From Arachnopeziza araneosa (lineage: Eukaryota > Ascomycota > Leotiomycetes > Helotiales > Arachnopezizaceae), in NCBI GenBank assembly GCA_003988855.1, contig QYAI01000033.1, forward strand, positions 1-64,000: a stretch of DNA of 64,000 nucleotides, read 5' to 3'. The notes below the pieces were generated by a model. That model made no database searches and was not told where the DNA came from. It saw only the letters and a program-made list of their open reading frames with translations. Of this stretch, positions 50,537 through 62,968 are shown one piece after another. The first letter of the stretch is position 1, and each line of letters starts with the position of its first letter. The position numbers and the translations under genes were made by a program.

Positions 50537-52599
50537 GCTGGCTTCGAGGACTTTAGGCGTTAGGATTGGTGACATTCTAAGATCGAGGGTTCCATGTATG
50601 GTATGGCGTGATGGAAATGGAAAGGAAAGGAAAGGCCCATCTAAAGCATGTAATGTACCAGTAGTTAGTGGCTTCATCTCTTGATGCAAATTTATCGAGG
50701 CATTCATTGATTGTTCATTGTTCATTTTTCATCACCTTGCTTGGCAATGTAAGAAAGCGATCGGGCTCGGCTCCTCGTGTCTTGTCCAAAATGTCCCCGA
50801 AAACTTAGCATTGGCCAAAACTAACGAGTCGCGTTCTACAATCTTCCAGCACTTGATCTAAGTGGTTAGATAGAATGTGAAGTAATGTTTTCGATATCCG
50901 TTCATCCCATCATCTACCAGTTGTTGCACTGGTTCACAGCTCACTCCCCTAACACCTTCGATGGTGCTTCATCAGTAATATATCTACTATAATTTACAGA
51001 GACAGATTCAAAAATGTAGCGCGGACAATAACACTATCCATTCCATGATTGTGGCCTCAAGTGTCGTATATCGTGATTAGAAGATACTAAATATTGCGTG
51101 TGCCACAGTTAGTAGACTTCTTGCTACCTAAGTTTTGAGAACCGGAGTGACGAGCCTAAGATGACGGGGATTAGACAGAGTGAAGGATGATAAGAACTCG
51201 TAACCGCATATATTTCCTGTGTTTGAATCTGTCGGGGGGAATAGTGAGATGGTATGACTGACTCATGTTGTAATGGAGTTCGCCTTGACATTGTGTTCGA
51301 CTGTGTATATCTTGGCGTAATTGAATATTCTTCATTCCAGGATGCTTGTCTCTTGTAACAGCCTCCTGTTGGTGTCGTCGGACAATAGCGTTCATCACGC
51401 CTACTAATCTCAGAGACGAGAAAGATATCTAACGTCAAGGAAAAAGCTGTACTGACCAGTGGCTACACCTTCAACGTCTGGAGTAGGAGCTCCAGGTGTT
51501 GCACTTGTTCGTGGCTCATTCTCAAAAGCACATCCAAGATCCAAAACAACTCCACACAGCAAGTTTTAATAGTTCAACGTAGACATTCATTGTGTTCATT
51601 TGTAATGTTATATCTATATGCTGTGGATATTTGTTTAAAGATCTCAACACGAAAATGTACCGCGTATTATTGCATCTCCTCCAGGGAGATTCTTCATCAA
51701 CAACCTAGATATACCAGCTATCTCACTCTTCTTCTAGGCTTTTTGAAAGACTTGGTTAATGTCCCTACTTTTGGCCTCTTTTGAAGAGTTCAGTCAGATT
51801 TGACTGTAGAATTAGGTGAAGAACGTATCCTTGAGGATGCAAGTAGATTCAAAGATCGCGATGACACGCTCGCATGACAACGAAGGAGTGAGGATACTAA
51901 TTCACATCCTCAGATCTAGAAATTTGCCACTAGAGATTCCGACAATAATACTTGCTCTTCGAGTATATCATAAGAGGGAGACGTGAGACTGGCAATTCTA
52001 CCAAATCCACAGAGCCGCTTTTTTGATTGGTGTGTATGTTGCATGGTGCATGATCAAGCCGGGGTCATCTCGTGGAACTGCAGAGTAAAAGCGTTAAAGC
52101 AGCGTGAGGAAATCCGTCGCGATACGGCGAATGAAATTCTGCTTTAAGGCGGCAACGAGGTCGACCTTATACCTGCCCTGCCTTTGCCCAGCTGCTGGAT
52201 CGCTCAGCCAGCGATTTGAGGGTTATAACGGTTGGATAGTAGGAGCTCAGCTTCAGGTCGATAGCGGCGTGGTCGGAATACCGAGACAGATCGCTCTTGC
52301 CCCGGTTTCCCGCGCCTGCTTCACCAAATCTCGGCGGGTTTGGCAGGCAACATTGGTCTTTTGCTGGACTGGGGCTGTCCAGTTTTCTTTTTCTTGCAAG
52401 AACATCAACGGAGCTTGATACAAATCTGGCATTCTAAATGACACTCAAGGTTCTCATTGAGACGTGCTGCCTAACGCGAATTCTAGAAGCACCACGGTCA
52501 AACATGCAGAAAGAACAGTTTGCTACAGAAACCACAGGACACTTAGAAAGCCCAGTCTGCTCCTTCACTTATAAGTCGCCATCTACTATTCGAGCGGAT
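50537..52599. other. Intergenic region downstream of sas3
   Basis: About 2.1 kb separating two convergent genes. Short frames on both strands (104 codons minus at 51124-51438, 104 plus at 52104-52418) show no recognisable content. A GC-richer patch at 52100-52420 stands out by eye but I cannot identify it. Confidence 0.45.
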
Positions 52600-53836
52600 C
52601 TAGAAGTGGTCTCGAGACTCCACGACAGGCGAAGCAGTCCAAGCATTCTGAAAAGGCTCCCGCCTTGGAATTGCAAACTGGTTTCCGGGAACATAATCAT
52701 CAAACCGCTCTCTATCTTCACCGAAAACCGGCTGTGGCTCTGGTATTGGTTCTGGCTGTCGTTCGCCGAAATATCGAGTTATCAAGGTGTGTCCTAGTTG
52801 GGCAAGCAGATGGTTTATCCAGCCGTCGAAGATGCGTACAAAGAAGGCAGCGATGCGCTCGTCATAGTCACCTCGGTCCAATCTTTCTGCAATGCCAAGT
52901 TTTTCAAAAAAACGCTATCCATATGAAAGACCACATTAGGGTTGAGAGAGGACTTCCAATTGCTGCAACAACGACTAGATTCGAATATCGGCGCTCCATC
53001 TCAGGGATGGAGTATGTCACAGCAAAAGCCGACGAGACTCCCAACGACGGAATTAAGAGCCATGTCAGCCCACCCGTTCTTTCAAGCTTATCCAATTTGT
53101 ACTTGAGAAGAATTATGTTGAGTCCAAGGCTGAAGATTGAGACAATGAATAGCTCTTCCGCCGAGAAACGGTTATCGTTCCTAAAATAACATAGTCCAAT
53201 ATCAACCACGAATGGAACCGTGATGAGGGCTTGGATATCCCGCCAGATCGTGAAGAAAGCAAGTCCGACAAAAATGGCTAACAAAGTGCCGGCCAGCATA
53301 ACAGTGTCTAAAGAGCGGGTGTCTGTGGCTTCTGGTACTGCTGCATCGGAAGGCAGACCAGCGGCGATGTTAATTTGACAGTAGAAAACCATCAGAGCTA
53401 TCCAGCACGATTTTGATATGATTGCTCTAGAAGGTGGGCCGAAATCATATTCTCTGTGCTCAAGTGGTTTCTCCAACAAATTGACCTCGTCTTCAGGTGG
53501 CCTGAAATCATATTCTCGTTCCTGGAGCGATTTCTCCAACTGATTGCATTCTCCTTCAAGTGAACCATGCTCATCACTTTCTGCCTGACGATGTGGCACC
53601 GCCGGTTGCAAGCCGATAGGGGAATAGAAGTAAGAAGCGGATGGGTTGATGTGTCTCGGTGAACTTGTTCCCAAGCTTTCCCAAAAAGAAAACTGTCATT
53701 TAATTAGATTTGAATGCCTAATATGCAGAGAGATCTGAGAAACACTTACGTGGACACATACTCCAAAACGCACTGGTCTCGGAGGATCAATTATATAATG
53801 ATGACGAATAAGGCGAAGAAAAATGACTTGACCAAG
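52600..53836 (-). pseudogene. Multi-pass membrane protein gene, frame interrupted, 5' end unresolved
   Basis: The minus strand reads one long frame (to 52904) with a hydrophilic N-terminal part and four or five hydrophobic segments (for example TVMLAGTLLAIFVGLAFFTI and ELFIVSIFSLGLNIILL). The frame stops right after a T7 run (plus-strand A7, 52906-52912). The frame beginning at that run continues without a gap to 52600 and reads as ordinary protein (RGDYDERIAAFFVRIFDGW). This looks like a one-base homopolymer shift: decay, a sequencing error, or less likely an intron with a non-consensus donor. Upstream, an intron at 53693-53749 (GTAAGT donor, CTAAT branch, GACAG acceptor) joins a short exon reading IDPPRPVRFGVCV, but no ATG is in frame before a stop at 53837, so a first exon is missing. 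I do not recognise the family. The 63-bp unit at 53433-53495 is duplicated at 53496-53558. Confidence 0.45.
53433..53558. repeat. Two tandem 63-bp units inside the membrane-protein frame
   Basis: Units 53433-53495 and 53496-53558 each encode 21 residues on the minus strand, with the shared core REYDF.PP preceded by LEK.L. The length is divisible by three, so the frame is kept. Divergence between copies shows it is not a recent duplication. Confidence 0.85.
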
Positions 53837-55356
53837 TCAAAACCGATGCAGAATAAAATTATGCCAGACAAGTTCTTTCCAGTATAGTGGGATTTAGAAG
53901 TCGAAGTTCCAGTGTAGGAAAATGTGCCATAAAAGATGACAGCAAAAAAGGGGGCAGAAAGATCAAGACAATGTGAAGTCGCTGCTTTTACCAGCTTCCT
54001 CTTACTTGACGCATTGCCTATCAAAACCAAGGCCGCTCAAAAGCCGCATGCATGTTCAAAGCAGCAAGGGAAAGGAAGGCTGTGGGCGCTAATGTAGAAA
54101 GCAGCAACGGGAAATGGCGCATTGTCTGATGTTAGCTGAAATCCTGTTGGGCAACTGCATAATCCAACAAAATATAGGTAGCCCGCTGCTTTACATTGAT
54201 ATTTCCCCCCAACACCGTGTCGAAAACGGGATGGCTTAAGCAGCGTCTCATATCTGAATCGTTGTTTTCGTAATCAGATTATCCTAGGCGAAAATAAATC
54301 GAGGCTGGCTCTCCAGGTGAGAGATACGCGGCCGAACTGGCATCGGAACCTACTCAACGTTGAAATTAATATCAAAACAGCAACCTATTCAAAGTATTTC
54401 TGTCAACTGCGATAGCTTTCAAAATACCAGATTTGCAACAATAATTATCTTACTTATATCGGGGCGCAATAAGAAAATACGGTGTAGCCGGAGCTTGAAC
54501 TCTGTAGACACAAGAGATTTCACTTATTCCAACTTGGAATAACACAGCATCAAAACTTGGGAATTCTAACATTTTCAATATCAACCTACAACGGAGGCAG
54601 AGGTATGTTGTATTCCAAAATTCTGGTTGAAATACTTCGGACTCAATTTTCTATCCAATTTTTTGTCAGGATAAAAGTCTTGGTGTCACATTTCCATCCG
54701 CATCAGTGGGTGGGGAATGTCCCGACTGGGCTCGACCCAGAGCCCTTTGAACACCTACCTCTGTTACCAAACCTCCCCAACATCTTCAAAGCCTCCGTCC
54801 GGACCAGGCATATCTTCAGCAATTAAAATGAAACAGAAAAGAGTCTGCTCTACTGCTCAAAGGGTCCTTCTCCACGAGAATGGGAGTGGACACTGAAAAA
54901 ATGTTCACCACAATAGCCACCGATTTGTGGCTGTCGAAGGGTTTTGTCAACTGTGACCCGGCATCAGGGTTCAAGCAGGTACTCTATGAAGTGTCTAGAG
55001 TGCGGGCCTGCTAATGTTTCCCGTGCAGTAGATCCAGAACGAGGGTGAGGTTGCATTGGACGCGGAAGCTCTATTTTGGTGCTATGGCTTCAATAGAACG
55101 CCAAATGAAATCAATATCAGTCTTCTTCGGCCTACCAAGCATTTCAAATTCCAGTTTTCAATGGAAATAAGGCCGCTGATTCTGCGAAAATCTAGCTTGA
55201 TCTGTTCGTTTGTGATATGCTTACAATGTTACAGTTTTGCTATGCACCCATGAGCAACCTCCCATTTACGCCTGTGTCTGATTTGGCGCTCAATAACACC
55301 AAACGAGAGGTATCCAATCCCATATCGTAGCAAATGCAAGTCCCTCATTTCCAAGT
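53837..55356. other. Intergenic region between the membrane gene and sec3
   Basis: About 1.5 kb, AT-rich in the middle. A minus-strand frame at 53791-54030 (79 codons, no ATG start, hydrophobic end) might contain a missing 5' exon of the membrane gene but I could not join it by phase. Nothing else recognisable. Confidence 0.4.
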
Positions 55357-58300
55357 CTACTTCTTGAAAGCTGACGACACATCCCCTTTCGTCCATTCAG
55401 CAATCACCTCATTATCATAGACATCTCGACCGATTGTCAAGATTCTGTCCTCTACCTTTTCGTAGTATTGTTCACATCTCTGTAAGACCTTTGCGACAAG
55501 ACCGCCAGTACTCATTCCTGGATCGTGTTCGTCGCCAAAGTGCTTCTCAACACGTTTCTTAAGAGTATCGATACCACGCCTGATTTCTTTCGAGTCATAA
55601 CTAGCTAGAATTTTCTTAAAGGTAGTCGTTGAATGACTTGGCATGCCAGAGATTTTCGAAACCGGATCACCAGGTTGACGAGACACCATCAAACTTTCAG
55701 TGCTCTCCAAGAAATCAAGAAGCTTGCCCAAGGGTCTTCGAATGACCGCTCCAAGGTAAAGTGACATATGTTCCTCCCATTCTTGTGCTGCATTCTCACT
55801 CCATTCTTCCAGTACAGGATTTGAGCGAATATCGACCTCTTCAAGATAGTAATTCATGTTCTGCATGAGTAGAATTTGGTAATTCAGAGCCTCCTTGTCT
55901 TCCGGGTCGGCGCCGGAGATTTGAGCGCCAGGATTTTCTCGAGCAATCACTTTTAAAGACTCAAACATTGCTTTGTTAATTCGGGAATATGCATTGTTAA
56001 CGGTTCCCCGGATCTCGAGATCATGAGCAGTGACCAATTTCTTCTCTAGGGCATTTGAGAACGCAGGGAATACTTTGATGAAAGCAATGATACCCGTTCT
56101 TTTCTTGATCTTCACTTTGGTATCTTCGATCGCACGGATTTGGTCGTCTAGAAATTTGGTGAAGAGACCAATAAGCATTGTGTGGAGCTTTTGAAGAGTT
56201 CGACTTAGATACTCTTGGCTGCTCTCTCCAAATTCAACAATCTTGCGCTCAATGGCTGCTATAACACCAACACCTTGTCTGCTTAGAGGTTAGCAATACT
56301 CCAAGATCATACTTAGTAATAAGTGACGTACAGCGGATCCACTTGAAGAGACCATTCAATCAAGGCTTGCATATCCTTTATAAAGAATGAATACACTTCT
56401 TCCATAGACTCTACTACCATCTTTGCAAGATCTCGATCGGGGTCCATCTTCCTAAGACGTCTGACATCGTTGCCTCGTCGCTCCTCCGGAATTGCTAGAG
56501 CCACCGACTCCGGAAAATCGTGCTGTTCTAGGGAAGTTATGTGGAAGAAGTCAACAATGAAATTCTGCTCCATAGACATAATCAATACCATCTGACCCAG
56601 AGCTTCATCGAAAACTTCGTATGGCTCTTGTCGACCATCCACGGACTTGTTGCTGTTATCACCAGCCGGGGATCGTAGACTCTTGGCCAAAGTCCCACTT
56701 CTTTTAATAGTGAGCTTACGGGCGGTAGTTCCAAGGCCTTCGTTATGCTTCTCGACTTGAGATGTGAACAAGAAGTCGCAATCATCTGCAACAAGTTTCT
56801 TCACCATGCGTTTCCACGCAAATACCGAGTCTCGGAACTCGTCCTGGTATAATGGCCTGCAAACAGTCTCATACATCTTCAGTAAAGCTTCCCATTCGCT
56901 CCTATCAACTTCGCGAGTGAAGAGCATCAGTGGGCTATACTTCCAAAGGACAACTCGAGCAAGGTCGTGGTTTCCGTAATCGAGCTTCGCTTTGCCAGGT
57001 GATCGGGCGAGACCTCGTTCTCGTTCTAAAGCCTGCCGAGTCTCGTCAATTGCAGCAGCGAATTTGACCTGCAGGAAAGGTCTCAGACGGCCAAGGAAGA
57101 ACCCAATCTCGTTTTGGTAGACTTCTTTCTTTTCCTGAAGAACACGCATGCTGCCTATCTCACTATTCCCATAGCCCCCAGGTTTCTCAGATCTAAAAGT
57201 GCCGTCCTCGCTAGCTCTAGAGCCAGACAGACTAAGTGATGGATCAATTGTCAACATTGCCTTGAAAAGCATGACAAGAGCATTTTCGATATCTTTTAAG
57301 CCACGGGGCGATTCAAGAGATGATTCTCGAAGGCTGTCTAATTGATCGGAGGATATCGAAATGGTTTGCAGAAGAGATTTGAGCTCGGTCTGAAGCAGCT
57401 TTTGATTTGCTGTCTGTACCTGTAATCCCTGGGACTGGGCCTCAATGTAGGCAACGTCCTCGTTCAGTGTCTGATTTGTTAGTTACTCATCCATAGTTCT
57501 AAGGAGGACTCACGCTTAGTTCCACAAGATAGAGGGTCAGTAAGCCATCCAACTCATCGCACTCTTCGATGACACTATCGAAACCTGCCTTGATCGCTTC
57601 TATCCTCTCATCCTCTTCCTCCAGTCGACTCAGCCAACCGCCGGCTTGAATTTTGTTCAATTCTCTATCAATCTCTTCTTTCATTTGATCAATATTCTTT
57701 GTGCGAATCCCTTCGCCCACCCAACCAAACTCGTCCCAGGCAAGAATAAGCTCGCCGCCACGACCGCCCAAAACATTGGGATCCACGCCAATTGAGGCAA
57801 GCTCCTTCGCCATTGTCTCCGCTGGTGTTTTGATTCTCTTCGCCTCACGGGGTTTTGGCATCTCGGGAAGTAGCTTGCCGTCTTGTGGTGTTGCCGGTGG
57901 AACTTCCACATTGTTGGATCGAGCAGATTGTGGGACTGTGATCTTGACCCCTGGAAGATCATCAGTCGATGGTTTAGTAGGAGTCTTATCAACTGCGGCA
58001 CTGGCTGTAGACATAACTGCAAGTTCACTGCTCGTGGCACGAGTAAGTGAAGGTGCTGGAACCACACTGGTAATGCCGTCTGGACCATCTGGAGATTTGG
58101 CTTGAGCTTCTCGCAAGCGTTCTGCAGCTCCTCCCGCCCGCGGCTTGAAGGAGTTGAGCGTATTATGAGTCTTTGCTGCCCGGAGAAACTGGCCAGCAAT
58201 GTCGACCTTGGATTTTTTCTTGATCATTGGTCCTAGGCCTGGACGCACTTCCTCTTCTGGCTTGTCTGGGATTTTAGAGACCGGAGAAGTCATAGGTGAT

Positions 58301-59795
58301 TGTGAAGACTCTAATGGTGCGGCTGGCGCTGAAGGCGGGTTAGCCTCTGTCTGATTAATTTCACCTGAACGTAAAGCGGATGGTCGTAAATCATCAGATG
58401 AGACTGCGGTTGTTGATGCAGCTGTCGTATTGAGGCTCGGCTCTCGATCACGAGTTTGAGGCCGTTCAGCGCTGCGATTTGGTACCTTGAAATCGTCTCT
58501 CCGCATCCCAGGACTAGACAATGGCGCGGGCACAATATTCTCAACAGAATTTTGTTTTCTTTGACGTGAGTCACCAATGTTTGGCATTGGAGGTCGCCGT
58601 CGTTCTGGAGGTATTGCCAGAGGGGCAGGAACTGATGGGATTTCGTCTGTCACGTCTCTTCCATTTGGAAAGCTGCTCTCAGGGGTCACAGCACGTTGAG
58701 AATTTGGTGTAGCACGATCCTGAAATCTGCCTGGTGCAGACGGTACTCCATTGAGTCCACCACGTGATCTCGGTGGTAAACCAGAGTCATCATCAGTTTT
58801 ACTGAACGAGTCTTGGCTTTGATTGGAGCCAGCCAATCTCCGCAAGCTTGCCTGCGAAGGCTGTGGCGCCAAACCGTTTGAGTCCATACTACTAGCAGGA
58901 GACTCGCCACGCTGGGACCGTATTGGAGGTCTAGAATTCTGGCCAAATGGTGATACCTGAGGCGGGGGACGTTGCACTGCATCTCGACTTGGTTGAGTAC
59001 GAAGCTCTCGCGGCCCTTCTCTTGATGATCCTATCGATACATCGCGCGACGGCTCACGTCTTGGAGGACGATTTTGAGGCTGTCCATATGCGGCACCTGG
59101 CGACCCAGCCTGTAGTGCTGGAGGTGGCTGACGGGCTGGGGCAGTCACTCCCATAACTTGATCTTTTTCTCTTGTTTCAAACCCAACAAGCTCAGGCATT
59201 TTTCCTCCTGTATATTTTGTGTAGATCTTGACCAGACTAGCAATAAAGAATTGCTTCTCTTGTTTTGCATTTGCCTGCCAATAGTAGGGTTTGCCTAGCA
59301 TGACTGTGAAGCCTATTTCCCCAGCCCATTGCTTTTGTTGTTCTTCTTCAAAGCTAGCTGCGACTCCACCGGTGTAAGATTGTATCCCTTGAAGATCATC
59401 AAGGGGCCACATCTTCCCAACTGAAAACGTTCCATTCCCATTTTCTCTTGCTTTCAATATCCGCACCCGTCCGGATTTACGTACAGCGACAATAATCACA
59501 CGTCCTTTTTTGGCCGCTGAATTTGAACTGGGTGGTGGGGGTGATGATGGATATGAGCTATCTTCTATTATTCGGATATGAGTGATATATGATTCAATCA
59601 CTGTAGAGATCCAGCGTTAGCGCTCCTATTTCTCAAAAGGTGCTTGAAGATTGACTTACAAGTTTGATCACTCTCATCTCTTTTACTGAAGCAACTCTCT
59701 ATGATTCTCCTCTTCTCATCCTCAAACACCTCTCTCCTAGACATCTCCCCACTGCTTTTGATCCCGCTAGATCCATTCTGCGTTGAACCGTCCAT
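55357..59795 (-). CDS. sec3: Exocyst complex component Sec3
   Basis: A subunit of the octameric exocyst that tethers secretory vesicles at sites of polarised growth such as hyphal tips; its N-terminal PH-like domain binds PI(4,5)P2 and Rho-type GTPases. Four exons: 59660-59795, 57514-59600, 56332-57470 and 55357-56278. The introns are 59601-59659 (GTAAGT, CTAAC branch), 57471-57513 (43 nt, GTGAGT, ACTAAC branch) and 56279-56331 (GTACGT, CTAAC branch). All phases agree, giving 1427 residues, normal for filamentous fungi. The PH-like region is at about 45-180 (SYITHIRIIED, then FFIASLVKIYTKYTGGKMPEL). A long Pro/Ser/Arg-rich disordered linker follows to about 600. Then a coiled-coil region and the helical Sec3 C-terminal rods (FLGRLRPFLQVKFAAAID; DPLQGVGVIAAIE across the last junction). 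It is divergent from srp40. Confidence 0.97.
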
Positions 59796-60689
59796 TTGGC
59801 GGAGCCACGTCGTCTCTGCGGGTTATCTCTGAGCGCTCAGTCATCTAATCCAGCGTAGTATTCCTCTTAGTGTCTGTACTGCCCCTCAACCATAGCTCTG
59901 CGCGTGCGCTGGAAGAATCTCAAAGGTACGGTGTTGTCGAGGGTGCCGGGTGTTTGCAGATGGAAGTTCAAAGGCGAGAGAGCTCCCTGACATCAAGTGC
60001 GCCAAAACGAATGCGAATGTGGTCCGTGCGGGATTTCAAGCAGATTGCAACGTTTACTTCCTTTTCCCTTCCGTAGGACATTTGCAAGTGATTGATGATA
60101 ACTACAGCAGACACAGCGCTCTGTATTGACTCCTCTACAGTCTCACATCATTCAACACAAGCTGATTGCTTGAAAAGCAACCTAGCCGTTCCTAAGCCTC
60201 GGTTGAACCTTACTAGCTATTCACTCTTTAGTGATGATAGTTTCTCTCTTTAGACTCTGGGATATGAAGGTTCCTCAATTAGATGGCATGATCTGTATAC
60301 TACCCGATTGATTGTTCATTCCTACCCTTTTCCCAACTTAGACAGTTACATGTGAGGTCTTGACGGGAAACACCGTACTTGCTTGCACATTGATATTGGA
60401 AATGTCTACAAAGGTGCAATAGCAAAGAGTTGATTCGGTCATTTCCAAGAAACATTAGTTTTGAAAGGAGAGATTACCAGCTATAAAAGCCAACTCTAAA
60501 AAGACCTTGGGCGATTGAGCTTGAGGTTGCACGTGACACTGATTAGTGCCTAAGTCACGTCGGGCATCGGAAAAAATCCAGGCCCGACGTGACACCCCTG
60601 TTTAGCGTTCTCGGCTCAACTTTTTCAAAAATCTGAATCACATTGACTTTTTATCCTCCCACCAAATCAACATCAATCGCATTTTCAAC
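59796..60689. promoter_or_regulatory. Divergent promoter region sec3 / srp40
   Basis: About 0.9 kb. The srp40-proximal end carries an E-box (CACGTG at 60530-60535) and a 12-bp perfect inverted repeat with ACGTGAC ends (60554-60593). The sec3-proximal part shows nothing distinctive. Confidence 0.6.
60529..60593. promoter_or_regulatory. E-box and inverted repeat cluster upstream of srp40
   Basis: GCACGTGAC at 60529-60537 contains CACGTG. It is followed by GTCACGTCGGGC (60554-60565) and its exact reverse complement GCCCGACGTGAC (60582-60593), separated by 16 bp. All three share the GTCACGT core. The cluster lies about 100-160 bp before the srp40 ATG, a likely promoter position. CACGTG is a bHLH-type core and ACGTC a bZIP-type core; which factor binds is not shown. 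Confidence 0.6.
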
Positions 60690-62132
60690 ATGTCTAGCAA
60701 CCCGAATATGCAGAAGATTGGGCCACGCAAGGCTACCTCTGCAAAGAAAGGCTCAGGTTGGCTATTCCCGGACAGTGGAAAGTCAACCACCAACAAGGAA
60801 GCCAAGCAGCTTGCTAGTGACCTTATCAAGCGCACGCGCGCTGGAGAACCACCAAAGACAGCTCCTTCTCCCCAACTATTAGGTCTCGTTAGGTCCTTTC
60901 TGGTTGAATACGAATATACTAGTACCAGTAAGACATTGGAGACTGAGCGCAAAGGCCGCCGCGATAAAGTGGATGGTGAAGATGGTATACCGTCTCTCAC
61001 TACGATATTCAATGAATGGCAAGACTTGAAGGGACATGGCGACAAGACCAAGAAACAAAAGAATTCGAAGAAGGAGGAAGCTCAGGTTCAAGATTCGAGC
61101 AGCAGTTCCAGCAGTAGCGAAGATAGTGATGTTGAGATGGAAGATGCTCCACCACCGAAAAGAGCCTCTCCAAGACAATCGGCCTCCTCTTCTTCAAGCA
61201 GCTCAGACAGCGATGCGGACGATGAGAAAGAGGTTCTGTCAAACAAGTCAGCGTCACCAAAACCAAAAACCAACACTTTGAAGCGCAAGGCTTCTTCAAG
61301 CACTAGCTCCTCCTCATCAAGTTCCGATTCGAGCTCCGAAGATGATGCTCCCAAGTCCAAAAAGATGAAAGCTACCAAGGGTTCCTCGTCAAGCGATTCG
61401 TCATCTTCGTCTAGCGATTCTGATTCTAATTCTGAGGTCCAAAAGGATCTCTCAGCCAAGGAAGCTTCGGACTCATCCGGAAGCTCATCACCCTCGTCAT
61501 CCTCTTCAGATTCGAGCTCTGATAGCGATGGTCCAACAAAAGCAAAGTCGGGTAGAAATGCCTCCGATAAGAGTTCTTCATCTTCTTCCTCTGATTCTGA
61601 GAGCGGCTCAGATTCCTCCACTCAATCTATTGCAAAGAACATCCCTCTACCAGACTCGGACTCTGATTCCTCTGATTCTGACGGCGAGTCATCCAGCGAT
61701 GACCAGAAGAAAAAAGCAGTGGTGACTTCCGATACTAGCGCCACACTCTCTGACGGCCAAAAGAAATCGAGTTCTTCGGATTCCTCGGCAGACTCTTCTA
61801 GTAGTGATGAGACACCACGAAAAAAGACCAAGGTCAACAAGCCGAACGCTGAGCCTGAACTCTCTCCACCACTGCCTCCCAACCCTGTCTCCAAGTTTTC
61901 GAAAAAGAAAGTCAACGAGCCATTCTCCAGGATCCCAAAGGATACCAAGGTCGACGATCGCTTAGCCAGCAATGCTTATGTCCCATATGATTACGCTCAA
62001 AAGGCTCACGAGGATTTGATCGTAACCAAAGGTAAAGGGTTCACAAAAGAGAAGAACAAGAAGAAACGTGGAAGCTACCGAGGTGGTTACATTGATGTGG
62101 AAGGCAAGAAGGGAATCAAGTTTGAGGATTGA
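60690..62132 (+). CDS. srp40: SRP40/Nopp140-like nucleolar phosphoprotein
   Basis: A single exon of 480 residues. Members of this family act in the nucleolus as chaperones for snoRNPs and in ribosome assembly. The N-terminal part (about 60-95) has a LisH-like helix pair (PQLLGLVRSFLVEYEYTSTS), used for dimerisation in this family. The middle (about 130-390) is a long series of Ser/Asp/Glu runs separated by basic Lys/Pro segments, the pattern of casein-kinase-2 targets in Nopp140. The C-terminal SRP40 domain (about 405-480) is clear: FSRIPKDTKVDDRLASNAY, then AHEDLIVTKGKGFTKEKNKK and a glycine-containing end. The start is the first ATG after a pyrimidine/A-rich leader. Confidence 0.93.
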   Translation: MSSNPNMQKIGPRKATSAKKGSGWLFPDSGKSTTNKEAKQLASDLIKRTRAGEPPKTAPSPQLLGLVRSFLVEYEYTSTSKTLETERKGRRDKVDGEDGIPSLTTIFNEWQDLKGHGDKTKKQKNSKKEEAQVQDSSSSSSSSEDSDVEMEDAPPPKRASPRQSASSSSSSSDSDADDEKEVLSNKSASPKPKTNTLKRKASSSTSSSSSSSDSSSEDDAPKSKKMKATKGSSSSDSSSSSSDSDSNSEVQKDLSAKEASDSSGSSSPSSSSSDSSSDSDGPTKAKSGRNASDKSSSSSSSDSESGSDSSTQSIAKNIPLPDSDSDSSDSDGESSSDDQKKKAVVTSDTSATLSDGQKKSSSSDSSADSSSSDETPRKKTKVNKPNAEPELSPPLPPNPVSKFSKKKVNEPFSRIPKDTKVDDRLASNAYVPYDYAQKAHEDLIVTKGKGFTKEKNKKKRGSYRGGYIDVEGKKGIKFED

Positions 62133-62968
62133 GCCAATTACTAAAAGTCTAGGTTTGATAGAGACTAGTCCATTTTCTAGCTGGGCGTTGGGGCGCATCG
62201 ATGATACACCATAGAGTAGACAAAGAAATGAGCCCGTCATGAATACTCTAAGCATCCATTCTAGAATCAATTCATGTGCCATCTCGTATCTCTTCTCAAG
62301 CTACCCAACGTTCAAGATGATATTCCCAGCCCAGCCTCAAAAGAATCACAACCAATTCATACATCAGACATTAGACGTTAGCACATGCCTCTATTCTCCA
62401 CCCAACACTAACCCCCATCCAAAGTCAACCATCGTGGAACCACCAGAGACGCGGGGGGAGTCACTCACCGCGCCATGGTAAACGACCGCACTGTTTCTGG
62501 ACATTGATATCCGCAGAGGCAGGTTTCGAGTCCGGCTCTCTCGAATAGAGATGAAAATACACATCCAAGTCGGTATTTAGGATGGCCAAAACTACTGGAA
62601 ATTTCAATGTCTATGCTACTTGAGGATAGATATTGGAAGGTTAAACAAAATTCATTGTCTGTACACAACTAGCGATTGAGAAGGATTCTTAAGAAGGATC
62701 GAAACCACCTCTCGGTGGATTTCAGAGAAGATTCAATGTATTATGTAGATTAATAGGCATTTACAACAATGGGAATCAGCGAAAACCGCACCTCCGCTCC
62801 TTCATCCACTATGCATACCCATTGTTCCTCCATACATCCAGACGCCGAACATGCAACCCATGATGAACCTTCTTTTTCCGTCTCACCAGAAAGCAACACA
62901 ACGCAACAGAGTGGGGAGAAGACCACAATCCAGAGCTCATGCCCGGAAGAAGTTGTGTAGGTGAGCGC
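62133..62968. other. Convergent 3' intergenic region srp40 / GDP-mannose pyrophosphorylase
   Basis: About 0.8 kb between two converging genes. It should contain both 3' untranslated regions. Small frames (for example 63 codons at 62769-62960) have no recognisable content. Confidence 0.5.

Noticed and set aside
60600..62132. Antisense serine/leucine-rich frames over srp40 and the acidic part of sas3
   Set aside because: They mirror the acidic and serine codon runs of the real genes on the other strand.
62505..62560. T-arm-like TTTCGAGTCC sequence
   Set aside because: The stem closing pair is a mismatch and no D- or anticodon arm fits upstream.
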